Positions 1 through 8,800 are shown, counted from the first letter of the stretch. The stretch is DNA of 15,523 nt from Bacteroidales bacterium (GCA_017428285.1 JAFRRE010000116.1:1-15523); one strand, 5' to 3'. Numbers and translations: made by a program. The notes: generated from the letters alone by a model not told the origin.

Positions 1-86
1 GTACCCGAGGCCGGGCTCGAACCGGCACGCCTTTAAAGGGCAAGGGATTTTAAGTCCCTCGTGTCTACCAATTCCACCACTCAGGC
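1..86 (-). tRNA. tRNA-Leu (anticodon TAA)
   Basis: On the minus strand this folds as a leucine tRNA. The acceptor stem GCCTGAG (5' end at 86) pairs with CTCGGGT, the T-arm carries GGTTCGAGCC, and the anticodon loop CTTAAAA lies between AGGGA and TCCCT, giving anticodon TAA for UUA (and, by wobble, UUG). An extra arm of the length expected of a class II tRNA lies between anticodon and T stems. The window edge falls inside the 3' CCA: the discriminator A and the first C are visible, so a CCA may be encoded. It lies downstream of tRNA-Gly in the same orientation, with a terminator-like hairpin between them. Confidence 0.96.
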
Positions 87-94
87 ACTTACAC

Positions 95-118
95 AAAAAA
101 TCCCGACTTCCATCGGGA
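95..118 (-). terminator. terminator-like hairpin between two tRNA genes
   Basis: Read on the minus strand, arms TCCCGA and TCGGGA enclose a 6-nt loop and are followed directly by TTTTTT. It sits 5 nt past the CCA of tRNA-Gly and 8 nt before tRNA-Leu. It could terminate or attenuate tRNA-Gly transcripts, or act as a processing structure in a dicistronic precursor. The stem is only 6 bp, so termination is an inference. Confidence 0.55.
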
Positions 119-123
119 CCTTG

Positions 124-199
<76 letters not shown>

Positions 200-261
200 T
201 TTGCTTGCAAATCGGGAACCTTATCACTTTCGCTCAAGGTTTCCGCTTGCGAATTGCGCGG

Positions 262-291
262 CAAAAGTACAACTTTTTTCGATACCGCAAA
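262..291 (-). promoter_or_regulatory. promoter of the tRNA-Gly / tRNA-Leu unit
   Basis: On the minus strand a -33 TTTG (complement of 288-291) and a -7 TACTTTTG (complement of 262-269) are 18 nt apart, matching the Bacteroidetes primary sigma factor consensus TTTG-N(about 19-20)-TAnnTTTG. Transcription should start near 255, about 55 nt before mature tRNA-Gly. That leader can form an imperfect hairpin: GGAACCTT at 215-222 against AAGGTTTCC at 236-244, with one bulge. Confidence 0.8.
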
Positions 292-354
292 CAATTAATG
301 GAAAAAATTTTCTTTCAATAATGCTTATTAGCTGATTTTAAATCCATTACATTA

Positions 355-2958
355 TCAACGATTCAGCAACTTCTTGATCTCATTCAATTTCATCAAGGCT
401 TCAACAGGGGTCAACGTGTCGATATTGGTATTGAGAATGTCCTCCTTGATCTGCAAAAGCAACGGGTCATCCAACTGGATGAAACTCAACTGCATGGCAT
501 CATCTTGTTTCTTTGCAGCAGCTTTCTCCACATCCTCGCTGGTATGCGATTTCTCCAAAACCGTCAACAGAGACGTTGCGCGTTCGATGACTTTGCGTGG
601 CATACCAGCCATCTCTGCTACATGGATACCGAAACTGTGTGCACTACCGCCGCGCTTCAACTTGCGCAAAAACACCACCTTGTTGCCGACTTCTTTCACA
701 GACACATGGTAATTCTTGATGCGGGCAAAGGAGTCCTCCATTTCGTTCAGTTCGTGGTAGTGCGTGGCAAACATCACCTTAGCGCGGCTCACGGGATGGT
801 CGTGGAGGAACTCCGTGATGGCCCAAGCAATACTGATGCCATCGTAGGTGCTGGTGCCTCGCCCGATTTCGTCGAGCAGCACAAGGCTTCGTGACGACAC
901 ATTATTTAAAATGCTTGCTGTTTCATTCATTTCCACCATGAAGGTCGATTCGCCCGAAGAGATGTTGTCGGATGCGCCTACACGAGTGAAAATCTTGTCC
1001 ACCAAACCAATGCGTGCCGAAGCCGCCGGCACAAAGCATCCCATCTGAGCCATCAGCACAATCAAAGCCGTCTGTCGCAACAGAGCCGACTTACCCGACA
1101 TGTTAGGCCCCGTGATAATAATAATCTGCTGCTTGTCGCGATCGAGGTAGACATCGTTGGCGATGTAGCTCTCCCCCACCGGCATCATCTGCTCGATGAC
1201 AGGATGACGGCCATCCTTGATATCCAGCACAAACGAATCATCAATGACTGGCTGCACATAATTGTTTTTCAACGAAATATCTGCAAAACTGACCAAGCAG
1301 TCGATGCGGGCGACAATAGAGGCATCTACCTGAATCGGTTCCACAAACTCGGTCACGGCAGTGACCAACTCATTATACACCCTTTGCTCGATGATGGCGA
1401 TTTTCTCCTCCGCGCCGAGAATCTTTTGTTCGTATTCTTTCAGTTCCTCGGTAATGTATCGTTCGGCGTTGGTCAAGGTTTGCTTGCGAATCCACTCAGC
1501 CGGCACCTTGTCTTTATGCGAATTGGTGACTTCAAGATAATAGCCGAATACATTATTATAGCCTACTTTAAGCGAGGTGATACCCGTGGCTTCCATCTCG
1601 CGGCGTTGGATGCCCATGAGGTATTCCTTGCCAGAGCGCGACAAGTTACGAAGGTCATCCAACTCAGGATCGACTCCTTCGGCAATGTAGTTGCCTTTAG
1701 AAAGCAACGCTGGTGCATCAGGGTTCAAATCTTTCTTGATACGCTCTCTGATGGAGACACAAGGATTGAACTGCTCGGCGAACCGCAGCAAAGCAGGGTG
1801 TTGGCTCTCCTCGCAGGCTGTCTTCAGCACCTCAATTTGGTCGAGAGCACGTCCCACTTGCAACAATTCCCTCGGATTCACCCTTGACAATGACACCTTA
1901 GAAATAAGTCGCTCCAAATCACCTACCTGACGGACGGCATCCTGGAACTTTTGGATCTGTTCGCGATGCTCCACAAAAAAACGCACCACCTCATATCGAG
2001 CCTCGATTTGTTCCTTGTTCTTCAACGGAAGACTCAGCCAGCGGCGCATCAGTCGGCCGCCCATCGGCGACACCGTCTTGTCAATAACATCAATCAAAGT
2101 CTTCGCGTTTACATTGGCCGTGTGCAACAGCTCCAAATTACGAATAGTGAATTTGTCCAACCAAACATACTGTCCCTGATCAATACGCGACAGCGAAGTG
2201 ATATGGTTGAGCTTATCATGTTGCGTCTCAATCAAATAATGAATTGCCGCACCTGCTGCTACTATGCCCTTCGGGAAATCATCGACACCGAAACCTTTCA
2301 AGGAGACCGTGTGGAAATGCTTGTTAAGAATCTCGTTGGCATAGTCGTCAGTGAAAACCCAATCGTCGAAAACGGTCAGGTAATATTTCGCGCTGAACAA
2401 GTCAATGAAGTCCTTGCGTTTGTTGCGTTGCACCAGCACCTCGGAAGGATTGAAGCTCTGCAACAGCTTGTCAATGTATTCGTTGTTGCCTTGTGTCAAG
2501 AAAAACTCACCTGTCGAGACATCCAAAAACGACACACCTGAGACCTCCTTTTCGAGATGCACGGAAGCCAAGAAATTGTTCTCCTTCTGTTCAAGAACGT
2601 TGTCATTGTATGTGACTCCCGGCGTAACCAACTCCACTACCCCACGCTTCACCAATTTCTTGGCCAGTTTGGGGTCTTCAAGCTGCTCACACACCGCTAC
2701 TTTCAAACCAGCACGGACCAGTTTCGGCAGATAGGTGTCGAGGGCATGATGCGGGAAACCCGCCAACTCCACGTCGGCTGAGGCACCGTTGGATCGCTTA
2801 GTGAGCACGATACCCAAAATCTTCGATGATTTGACCGCATCCTCTCCGTAAGTCTCATAAAAATCGCCCACGCGGAACAGCAGCATTGCATCAGGATATT
2901 TTGCCTTGAACGAATAATACTGCTTCATCAACGGGGTTTCGGTCGCTTTGTCTGCCAT
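355..2958 (-). CDS. mutS: DNA mismatch repair protein MutS
   Basis: MutS recognises base mismatches and small loops in new DNA and recruits MutL; it acts on the nucleoid as an ATP-driven clamp. The 867-aa product has the family's usual size. The mismatch-reading Phe-x-Glu motif is in GDFYE (F33, E35), the Walker A is GPNMSGKS at 617-624, and the Walker B is [11 protein letters not shown] (D696, E697). Lever, clamp and core segments lie between them. The frame stays open to an ATG at 3018, but a TAnnTTTG promoter box at 2980-2987 would place the transcript start downstream of that codon. The ATG at 2958, with the family-typical N terminus ending in MKQYY, is therefore chosen. It is transcribed divergently from the RNA methyltransferase gene. 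No terminator is visible after the stop. Confidence 0.98.
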   Translation of the reverse strand: MADKATETPLMKQYYSFKAKYPDAMLLFRVGDFYETYGEDAVKSSKILGIVLTKRSNGASADVELAGFPHHALDTYLPKLVRAGLKVAVCEQLEDPKLAKKLVKRGVVELVTPGVTYNDNVLEQKENNFLASVHLEKEVSGVSFLDVSTGEFFLTQGNNEYIDKLLQSFNPSEVLVQRNKRKDFIDLFSAKYYLTVFDDWVFTDDYANEILNKHFHTVSLKGFGVDDFPKGIVAAGAAIHYLIETQHDKLNHITSLSRIDQGQYVWLDKFTIRNLELLHTANVNAKTLIDVIDKTVSPMGGRLMRRWLSLPLKNKEQIEARYEVVRFFVEHREQIQKFQDAVRQVGDLERLISKVSLSRVNPRELLQVGRALDQIEVLKTACEESQHPALLRFAEQFNPCVSIRERIKKDLNPDAPALLSKGNYIAEGVDPELDDLRNLSRSGKEYLMGIQRREMEATGITSLKVGYNNVFGYYLEVTNSHKDKVPAEWIRKQTLTNAERYITEELKEYEQKILGAEEKIAIIEQRVYNELVTAVTEFVEPIQVDASIVARIDCLVSFADISLKNNYVQPVIDDSFVLDIKDGRHPVIEQMMPVGESYIANDVYLDRDKQQIIIITGPNMSGKSALLRQTALIVLMAQMGCFVPAASARIGLVDKIFTRVGASDNISSGESTFMVEMNETASILNNVSSRSLVLLDEIGRGTSTYDGISIAWAITEFLHDHPVSRAKVMFATHYHELNEMEDSFARIKNYHVSVKEVGNKVVFLRKLKRGGSAHSFGIHVAEMAGMPRKVIERATSLLTVLEKSHTSEDVEKAAAKKQDDAMQLSFIQLDDPLLLQIKEDILNTNIDTLTPVEALMKLNEIKKLLNR

Positions 2959-2979
2959 AAAAACACAAATTAAGGGGTA

Positions 2980-2987
2980 CAAAATTA
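2980..2987 (-). promoter_or_regulatory. -7 element of the mutS promoter
   Basis: The minus strand reads TAATTTTG, an exact match to the Bacteroidetes -7 consensus TAnnTTTG, 21 nt upstream of the chosen mutS ATG. No clean TTTG is present at the expected -33 distance. A start near 2973 gives a very short leader and argues against translation from the upstream in-frame ATG at 3018. Confidence 0.6.
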
Positions 2988-3086
2988 GCGTTTTGTTTGA
3001 AACAATCGGCCTGTTCATCCAAAAAAATTCCCCTAATGCTCAAGGCAACACCATTTTTCACTTATTTTGCAGCCAAAAGAAAAAAC

Positions 3087-3620
3087 ATGCGCAAATTAAG
3101 TATGGACGAACTGAACCGTATCAGCAAAGATGACTTCGAACAGGCGGATAAGCTACCTATTATAATAGTACTCGACAACGTCCGTTCATTGAGCAATGTA
3201 GGGGCTTTTTTCCGTACCGCCGACGCTTTTCGCATTGGAGAGTTGTTTTTGTGTGGCATCACGGCTTGTCCGCCCCACCGCGAAATCCACAAGACCGCCT
3301 TGGGGGCAGATGAGACAGTGAAATGGCGCTATTTCGACACCACCGAAGCAGCCTGTCAGACACTAAAGGCTGAAGGCTACAAGATTTTCGCCGTCGAGCA
3401 GGTAGAAGGCAGCGTTTCCTTGGAAGATTTCAGGTTTGAACCACAAACCGCTTATATATTAGGCAACGAAGTGGAGGGGGTAAGCGAGGAAGCACTGCCC
3501 TATTGCGATAGTGCCATAGAGTTGCCCCAAGCCGGTACAAAACATTCCATCAACGTATCGGTTTGCGCCGGAATCATCATGTGGGAACTGTTCGAACAGC
3601 TGTATTTAAGGCCAAAATGA
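3087..3620 (+). CDS. SpoU/TrmH-family RNA 2'-O-methyltransferase
   Basis: A 177-aa SPOUT-class, S-adenosylmethionine-dependent enzyme expected to methylate a ribose 2'-OH in tRNA or rRNA. The three SpoU motifs are in order. Motif 1 is N37-VGAFFRTAD with R43. Motif 2 is YILGNEVEGVS around residues 131-141. Motif 3 is the LPQAGTKHSINVSV stretch near the C terminus. The protein is little more than the catalytic knot domain, with only about 20 extra N-terminal residues, so the exact substrate cannot be told from sequence. The open frame extends upstream to 2997, but that part would be low-complexity and would overlap the mutS promoter, so the ATG at 3087 is preferred. A weak -7-like TTATTTTG sits at 3062-3069. 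It is divergent from mutS. Confidence 0.93.
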   Translation: MRKLSMDELNRISKDDFEQADKLPIIIVLDNVRSLSNVGAFFRTADAFRIGELFLCGITACPPHREIHKTALGADETVKWRYFDTTEAACQTLKAEGYKIFAVEQVEGSVSLEDFRFEPQTAYILGNEVEGVSEEALPYCDSAIELPQAGTKHSINVSVCAGIIMWELFEQLYLRPK

Positions 3621-3644
3621 AGCAAATTTGGGGCCTATTTGGGC

Positions 3645-3671
3645 AAAAAAGGCGAAAAAACGCACTTTTTT
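3645..3671 (+). terminator. possible weak terminator after the RNA methyltransferase
   Basis: AAAAAA, GCG, a 6-nt A loop, CGC and a run of T form a short A/T-flanked hairpin 25 nt after the methyltransferase stop and before the next promoter. The GC core is only 3 bp, so function is doubtful, but no better terminator exists in this gap. Confidence 0.3.
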
Positions 3672-3680
3672 TCAACTTTT

Positions 3681-3712
3681 TTTGTTCACAATTGAAATAT
3701 TTCATACTTTTG
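3681..3712 (+). promoter_or_regulatory. strong consensus promoter of the OmpA-like gene
   Basis: TTTG at 3681-3684 and TACTTTTG at 3705-3712 are 20 nt apart, an essentially perfect Bacteroidetes promoter and the best in the window. Transcription should start near 3719, leaving an A/T-rich leader of about 68 nt without a Shine-Dalgarno. The leader contains AATAGTAT twice. Such a promoter and leader fit a highly expressed surface protein. Confidence 0.82.
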
Positions 3713-3787
3713 TTGGCTAATTGGAATAGTATAAAAAGAAAATAGTATCAACTAATTAAATTATTACAAACCTAACACAATTACGTT

Positions 3788-5584
3788 ATGAAGAAAAATC
3801 TGACTTTTTCGAAACTGCTGATGCTCTTCGTCATCGCAGCGCTTCCTTTGAGCATGATGGCTCAAGAAGGCAAAAAACATGCAAAGCCTGCTGAAAAGTA
3901 TTGGTACATCCAAGCTGACGGAGGTCTCTCCATCAACCATGGCGACTTGGCCAACTACAACGGCGGCATTTGGGATGACTTTGATCACTTCAAACGCACC
4001 GTTACCCCGCTCGATAACCTCAATTGGAATGCTCATTTCGGCATTGGTTATCAATTCGGCAAGGTCATCGGTTTGAACCTTAAGGGCGGCTACGGTCTCC
4101 TTTCGGGTCACAAACACCAACAAGCCCTTGTTTTGAACAGCAATGCAGACCGGACCTTGTGGAACCTCGGCCTCGATAAGTCCAACTACATTGAAGGCAA
4201 CCTGAACCTGACCTTCAACCTCTTTAACATGTTCAACTACAACCCGAGAAGAGTCATCAACCTGGTGCCTCATATCGGTGTTGGTGGCATCTACTATAAA
4301 GCTGGTACCGTCAACCAACTCGACGCTGATGAGAATGTGTCGAAAGTGCGTGCTACCCAAAAGGGCGAACGTGAACTCTCCTACACAGTTCCCGCTGGTA
4401 TGGAAATCACCTTCAACTTGGCTCCCAAGTTCGACCTCTTCTTGGACTACACTTACCTCTTCACTGGCACCGACAACTTGGACCAAGTGGCCAAGATTGC
4501 TACCGATGAGGCAAAGCACATCATCAACGACAAGGATATGTACAGCCAGTTCAACCTGGGTCTGCGCGTTAAATTCAACGATCCTTGCGACATCGACAAG
4601 ATGGCTCGCGAGTCGAAGAAAATCACCTACAGAGTGGATCCTAACCCGCTGGTTGAAGGCGAAGACGGCAACGTCTGCTTCGATGTTATCGTTACCATCC
4701 CTGGTGAATACTTCGAAAAGAAGGCTGTCATGAACCTGAAGCCCTATCTTGCCTACAATGGTGGCCAAATCGACATCGATCCTATCACCTTCGTTGGTGA
4801 AAAGGTGAAGGGCGAAGGCGACTTCCGCGTTAACTACAAAGAAGGCGGCGAGTTCACCAAGCACTATTGCATGCCTTACCAAGAGGAAATGGCCAACTGC
4901 GAACTGAAGGCTGACCCGATGTTCTATGTCTACGATGGCACTATCTATCCTACCCAAGATGAGATCGTGAAGAACACCTATTTCGCTCAGGGCGCTACTG
5001 TAAAGCTGGCCGACGGCGTCACCCAAAAGGATGAATACATCGATCAAACCGTTTACGACACTATCAACGGCATGAAGGCTGTCAAGAAGCTCACCTACTT
5101 CTTCAACAAGGACAAGTATAACATCAACGACAGAAAGAAACTCAACAACGAAGCCGATGCTGCTTTCAACGAACTGCTGAAAGCTGGTGTGACCGATTTC
5201 AAGGTTGAAGCTTGGGCTTCACCTGAAGGCGAGGAAGGCCACAACAACGAACTTTCCAGCAACCGCGACAATGCTGCTGAAAAACAGATGAAGAAACTTG
5301 CCAAGAAGACCGAAATCACAATCCAAGGCGAAGGCAAGGGTGAAGACTGGGCAACCTTTATCGAGTTGGTTAAGAACTCTGACCTGAAGGACAAGGATGC
5401 TATCGTCAACACCATCAACAATTCCAGCAACAAGCAGAGAACCGTCAAGGAGATGTGCTCCATCTATCCTCAACTCGAGAAGGACATTCTCCCGCAACTC
5501 CGTCGTGCTGAAGTCTTAGTAGACGAGCCTTATCAGGAAATCGTTCCGAGAACTATCAAAGTGAAAGTTCCGAGAAAACATTAA
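3788..5584 (+). CDS. OmpA-family outer-membrane protein
   Basis: A 598-aa exported protein with a Sec signal peptide (KKN..K, hydrophobic core 10-22, probable cleavage after A25 in SMMA-Q). Residues about 38-265 alternate in the way expected of a beta-barrel and end near a conserved-looking GLRVKFND. Residues about 275-430 form a soluble middle region containing two cysteines in the CMPY/NCEL area. Residues about 435-550 resemble the OmpA peptidoglycan-binding domain, with ASPEG at 477-481 and N-x-x-LS-x-x-R ending at R493. The Asp that precedes the glycine loop in canonical OmpA domains is not evident, as the stretch reads EAWASPEG. A C-terminal extension follows. Strongly biased codons, a consensus promoter and its own terminator suggest high, monocistronic expression. 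The likely role is structural anchoring of outer membrane to cell wall; porin activity is possible but unproven. Confidence 0.85.
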   Translation: MKKNLTFSKLLMLFVIAALPLSMMAQEGKKHAKPAEKYWYIQADGGLSINHGDLANYNGGIWDDFDHFKRTVTPLDNLNWNAHFGIGYQFGKVIGLNLKGGYGLLSGHKHQQALVLNSNADRTLWNLGLDKSNYIEGNLNLTFNLFNMFNYNPRRVINLVPHIGVGGIYYKAGTVNQLDADENVSKVRATQKGERELSYTVPAGMEITFNLAPKFDLFLDYTYLFTGTDNLDQVAKIATDEAKHIINDKDMYSQFNLGLRVKFNDPCDIDKMARESKKITYRVDPNPLVEGEDGNVCFDVIVTIPGEYFEKKAVMNLKPYLAYNGGQIDIDPITFVGEKVKGEGDFRVNYKEGGEFTKHYCMPYQEEMANCELKADPMFYVYDGTIYPTQDEIVKNTYFAQGATVKLADGVTQKDEYIDQTVYDTINGMKAVKKLTYFFNKDKYNINDRKKLNNEADAAFNELLKAGVTDFKVEAWASPEGEEGHNNELSSNRDNAAEKQMKKLAKKTEITIQGEGKGEDWATFIELVKNSDLKDKDAIVNTINNSSNKQRTVKEMCSIYPQLEKDILPQLRRAEVLVDEPYQEIVPRTIKVKVPRKH

Positions 5585-5610
5585 TACGTCATTTACTTGA
5601 CAGTAATAGA

Positions 5611-5638
5611 AAAGCCGCTCATTGGAGCGGCTTTTTTT
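5611..5638 (+). terminator. intrinsic terminator of the OmpA-like gene
   Basis: A perfect 7-bp stem, GCCGCTC and GAGCGGC, encloses an ATTG loop, extends by A-T pairs and is followed by seven T residues. It lies 27 nt after the stop codon. A short A run before the stem means it could also stop the deoxynucleoside kinase transcript arriving from the opposite strand. Confidence 0.92.
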
Positions 5639-5663
5639 GTGCAATAAAGACAGAAAAGAAACC

Positions 5664-6305
5664 TCACAGCGACACTCTATGCAACCCGATGTCGTAAGGG
5701 CGGTCGATGACATCGATGATGCGCTGGTAGTCGCTTTCGTTGGCCACAAAGTCAAGTCGATTGGTATCAATCAACAAAATGCGCATGTTGTTTTGTTGCT
5801 GACGCAAAAAGTCGAAATAGCCCTGCTGGATATTCTCCAAATAGGCATCGCTGATTTCCTGCTCATAGCTGCGCCCACGCTTACGGATGTTGCGCTGTAG
5901 GCGCGCCACGTCAGAATAGAGATAAACCAACAACTCAGGCTTGGGCATATCGGAAAAGATGATGTTAAAGAACCGCGAAAACAGTTGGTACTCGTCCTCT
6001 TGCAGATTGTTGCGTGAGAAAATCAGCGACTTGGCCACGTAATAGTCAGAGATGATGAAATCGTGGAATAGGTCGAGCATTCCTAATTTGTCCTTCAACT
6101 GCTGGAAGCGCAAGGCCAAAAAGGTCATCTCCAACTGGAAGGAATACTTGTCGGGTTCCTTATAGAACTTGGGCAAAAACGGGTTCTTGTCGCCTTCAAA
6201 CTCCTCCAATATCAATTGTCCGTTGAAGTCTTTGGCGATGCGTGTGGCCAATGTCGTCTTACCCGCTCCCACTGTCCCTTCTATGGCTATGTAGTTGTAA
6301 TGCAT
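5664..6305 (-). CDS. deoxynucleoside kinase
   Basis: A 213-aa P-loop kinase of the dNK/dCK/dGK family, which phosphorylates deoxynucleosides to 5'-monophosphates for dNTP salvage in the cytoplasm. Visible are the P-loop GTVGAGKTT at 10-18, a substrate-side EEFEGDKNPF at 34-43, a DYY element where many relatives have DRS, and the arginine-rich lid RGRSYE. The length is normal for bacterial members. The ATG at 6305 starts MHYNYIAIEG directly before the P-loop; the longer open frame up to 6359 adds only charged residues and runs deeper into folK. It overlaps the 3' end of folK by 19 bp, suggesting coupled translation. Base specificity cannot be inferred from sequence alone. Confidence 0.9.
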   Translation of the reverse strand: MHYNYIAIEGTVGAGKTTLATRIAKDFNGQLILEEFEGDKNPFLPKFYKEPDKYSFQLEMTFLALRFQQLKDKLGMLDLFHDFIISDYYVAKSLIFSRNNLQEDEYQLFSRFFNIIFSDMPKPELLVYLYSDVARLQRNIRKRGRSYEQEISDAYLENIQQGYFDFLRQQQNNMRILLIDTNRLDFVANESDYQRIIDVIDRPYDIGLHRVSL

Positions 6306-6838
6306 TGTTCTTCTTTCTGATCGTTTTCTATTTTTCTCACCAGGAGCGTATCGGAGCATCGTGCCAAAAGCTCGGTTTGTGTCAACCCCAAGGCGGGATG
6401 CCTCAAATTGGGCGCCACCTCACACATAGGCAACAATGCAAAGCGTCGCCGATGCAGCCGAGGATGCGGCACTGTCAGCGTTTCAGTCAGGATAATCCTA
6501 TCGCCGTAGTACAAGATATCCAAATCTGCCGTCCGCGAAGTGTAGCCCTCTATCTCGGGATGCCGCTCACGCCCCAGATCCTGTTCAATCTGAAGCAACT
6601 CATGCAACAAAGCCTCAGGCTCCAAAACCGTCTCCAATACGATAACTCGATTCAGGAACCATTCATCGGCATTGAAGCCCCATGGCTCCGACTCGTAAGG
6701 TGTCGAAACCTGCACTACTCGGCCACACCTATTATTAATATATAGGCAAGCCTGAGCAAAGATGCCATTCTTGTCGCTGAATCCAGAGCCTTGTCGAAGG
6801 GCCATGTTCGAACCAAAGAGGATGTAACAGGTTTCCAT
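6287..6838 (-). CDS. folK: 6-hydroxymethyl-7,8-dihydropterin pyrophosphokinase (HPPK)
   Basis: A 183-aa cytoplasmic enzyme transferring pyrophosphate from ATP to 6-hydroxymethyl-dihydropterin, the step before dihydropteroate synthase in folate synthesis. The family landmarks are present: ILFGSNM near the N terminus, the YESEPWGF segment, FLNRVIVLET, the metal/ATP-binding SRTADLDILYYGD, and VPHPRLHRRRFALLPMCEVAP. In the ADLDIL motif an Ala replaces the commoner Ile, with both aspartates kept. The C-terminal tail of about 25 residues past the conserved core overlaps the next gene. It is the first gene of a folK-deoxynucleoside kinase unit and divergent from sppA. Confidence 0.95.
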   Translation of the reverse strand: METCYILFGSNMALRQGSGFSDKNGIFAQACLYINNRCGRVVQVSTPYESEPWGFNADEWFLNRVIVLETVLEPEALLHELLQIEQDLGRERHPEIEGYTSRTADLDILYYGDRIILTETLTVPHPRLHRRRFALLPMCEVAPNLRHPALGLTQTELLARCSDTLLVRKIENDQKEEQCITTT

Positions 6839-6850
6839 ACTTCAAATATC

Positions 6851-6884
6851 ACGGTATCCCGTATCAAGTTCGGGATAATACCGT
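6851..6884. repeat. imperfect palindrome in the folK leader
   Basis: ACGGTATCCCG at 6851-6861 is complementary to CGGGATAATACCGT at 6871-6884 apart from a 3-nt insertion, with a 9-nt loop. It fills most of the folK 5' leader, between the predicted start near 6889 and the ATG at 6838. It has no T-run on the folK strand. Its core, read on the minus strand as ATCCCGAACTTGATACGGGAT, is like short dispersed palindromes that I recall from Bacteroidetes genomes. It may be a repeat rather than a regulator. Confidence 0.6.
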
Positions 6885-6896
6885 CGAGATTTTTTG

Positions 6897-6925
6897 CAAA
6901 TATAGCGTTTTATCGCTAATCCAAA
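6897..6925 (-). promoter_or_regulatory. folK promoter
   Basis: The minus strand has TATATTTG (complement of 6897-6904), an exact TAnnTTTG, with TTTG (complement of 6922-6925) 17 nt upstream, slightly closer than usual. It is back to back with the sppA -7 box at 6938-6945, so the two upstream regions overlap. Confidence 0.65.
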
Positions 6926-6937
6926 CGAATAAAATGT

Positions 6938-6945
6938 TACTTTTG
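6938..6945 (+). promoter_or_regulatory. -7 element of the sppA operon promoter
   Basis: TACTTTTG matches the Bacteroidetes -7 consensus exactly, 73 nt upstream of the sppA ATG. No TTTG is seen at the expected -33; GTTTTA at 6907-6912 is the nearest candidate. The leader of about 65 nt includes a TTCGACAAGCTCA sequence at 6980-6992, a word often found in dispersed repeats of this phylum. Confidence 0.6.
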
Positions 6946-7018
6946 CACCCTAATATTTAATTACATTGAATCTAACGATTTCGACAAGCTCAATAAACAT
7001 CCTAAAAATCGAATAGTC

Positions 7019-8800
7019 ATGAAATTCTCTAAAGTATTACTGGCCGCGTTCCTTGGAACGCTCATAGCTTTGGTCGTCAACTTCTTCATCAAGGTTGGCG
7101 TGGTAACTTCTATGATTTCAAGCCTCTCCACCGAGACAGAGACCATCAGCAAGCCCCAGCCCAATTCCGTGCTGTACATGAAACTCAACTACGACATCCC
7201 CGACCGTACCACCGACAATCCCTTCAACAGCATCAATTTCAACACCATGGAAACGAAGGACATGACGGGATTGAACGATATCTTGCGCAACATAGAACGT
7301 GCCAAGACCGACGCCAACATCAAGGGCATCTATATGGAGCTGAGCAGCATTCCCACCTCCACTGCCACCTTGCAGGAAATCCGCAACAAACTCATCGAAT
7401 TCAAGGAATCTGGTAAATTCCTTGTAACCTATGGCGAGAGCTACAGCCAGAGTGCCTACTACATAGCTTCCATTGCCGACAAGATCTACCTCAATCCCGA
7501 AGGCGCCTTGGACCTGCACGGTATGGCCTCACAAATCACCTTCTACAAGCACTTGTTTGACAAACTCGACATCGAGATGCAGATTGTGCGCGGACCCAAC
7601 AACCGCTTCAAGAGTGCCGTTGAACCATATTTCTTGGACAAGATGAGCGAAGCCAACCGCGAGCAGATGGATAAGCTATTGGGCACTGTTTGGGGGCAAA
7701 TCCTCCTCGGCATCAGCCAAAGCCGCAATATCAGCGTGGAACAGCTCAACCATATCGCCGACAACTTGGACACCTATTTTAATGCCGACAAGGCCTTGGA
7801 ATATGGTCTGGTCGACAACCTTTACTTCAAAGACCAAGTGCTTGAGGAGCTGAAAGGCCTCACTGGCAGCAACAAGGACATCAACGCCATCGGCAACGGC
7901 AAATATGCCAAGTCATATAAAGACAAGAACGCCAGCAAGAACGAGGTGGCCATCATCTATGCCTCCGGTCAAATTTTCGACGGCAAAGGCGATGAAGAAA
8001 CCGCCATTTATTCAGAAAACCTCTCCAAGACCATCCGCAAAGCTCGTGAGGACGAGAACGTGAAGGCTGTCGTGCTGCGTGTCAATTCGCCTGGTGGCAG
8101 TGCCGTGGCTTCGGCCATCATCGGCCGCGAGCTCGACCTGACCAAGCAAGTAAAACCCGTCATCGTCTCCATGGGTAACTATGCTGCTTCGGGTGGCTAC
8201 TGGATTTCGGCCAAAGCCGACTACATCTTTGCCGACCCCACCACCCTCACAGGTTCCATCGGCGTGTTTGGCACTATTCCTAACCTGCAAGGCTTCCTCA
8301 ACGACAAGGTTGGTCTGACCTTCGATGTGGCCAAGACCAATGAGAATGCCGATTTTGGTACCCTCTCACAACCTCTCACCGAGTTCCAATACAGCAAGCT
8401 GCAAGAGATGGTCGTAAAGACCTACAACGACTTCACTGGCCGTGTTGCTGAAGGCCGTGGCCTGACCCAGACCTACGTCGACAGCATCGGTCAAGGCCGC
8501 GTGTGGGCTGGTGCCGATGCCATCGAGATTGGCCTTGTCGACCAACTCGGTGACATGGAAGATGCCATCGCTTATGCTGTTCAGAAAGCCGAATTGGGCA
8601 ACGACTACAAAGTGACGGAATGGCCCAAGCAGAAGGACTTCTTCACCCGCATGATGGAATCGATGAACGAAAGCGACAAACTCGATGCCGCCATGAAGCA
8701 GAAAATGGGTGTCTACTACAACTACCTGCAAGGTTTGGACAACCTGCAAAAGAACACCGGCATCCAAGCTCGCTTGCCATTCGACATGATCATTGAATAA
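7019..8800 (+). CDS. sppA: signal peptide peptidase SppA, 67K type
   Basis: A 593-aa membrane-anchored serine protease that degrades leftover signal peptides and possibly other membrane-released peptides. It is the long form with two tandem S49-like domains. One hydrophobic N-terminal segment (about residues 6-24) anchors it, with the rest in the periplasm. The Lys general base is K198 in NRFKSAVEP in the first domain. The nucleophile is S391 in NYAASGGYW in the second domain. SPGGS near residue 357 is the usual oxyanion-region motif. Both catalytic residues are present, so the enzyme should be active. It is the first gene of a probable operon with gldF (14-nt gap), gldG and the DUF4340 gene. 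Confidence 0.95.
   Translation: MKFSKVLLAAFLGTLIALVVNFFIKVGVVTSMISSLSTETETISKPQPNSVLYMKLNYDIPDRTTDNPFNSINFNTMETKDMTGLNDILRNIERAKTDANIKGIYMELSSIPTSTATLQEIRNKLIEFKESGKFLVTYGESYSQSAYYIASIADKIYLNPEGALDLHGMASQITFYKHLFDKLDIEMQIVRGPNNRFKSAVEPYFLDKMSEANREQMDKLLGTVWGQILLGISQSRNISVEQLNHIADNLDTYFNADKALEYGLVDNLYFKDQVLEELKGLTGSNKDINAIGNGKYAKSYKDKNASKNEVAIIYASGQIFDGKGDEETAIYSENLSKTIRKAREDENVKAVVLRVNSPGGSAVASAIIGRELDLTKQVKPVIVSMGNYAASGGYWISAKADYIFADPTTLTGSIGVFGTIPNLQGFLNDKVGLTFDVAKTNENADFGTLSQPLTEFQYSKLQEMVVKTYNDFTGRVAEGRGLTQTYVDSIGQGRVWAGADAIEIGLVDQLGDMEDAIAYAVQKAELGNDYKVTEWPKQKDFFTRMMESMNESDKLDAAMKQKMGVYYNYLQGLDNLQKNTGIQARLPFDMIIE

Noticed and set aside
1204..1887. A 227-codon plus-strand frame inside mutS
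   Set aside because: It lies antisense to conserved MutS coding sequence, shows no recognisable motif and has no promoter or ribosome site.
2959..3018. A 20-residue N-terminal extension of MutS from the ATG at 3018
   Set aside because: A consensus -7 promoter box lies inside it, and the family N terminus begins at the ATG at 2958.
3764..5047. A 427-codon open frame on the minus strand inside the OmpA-like gene
   Set aside because: It is antisense to a well-supported gene whose biased codons leave few stop complements in that frame. Its translation is rich in V, L, E and D without a domain pattern, and it lacks a promoter.
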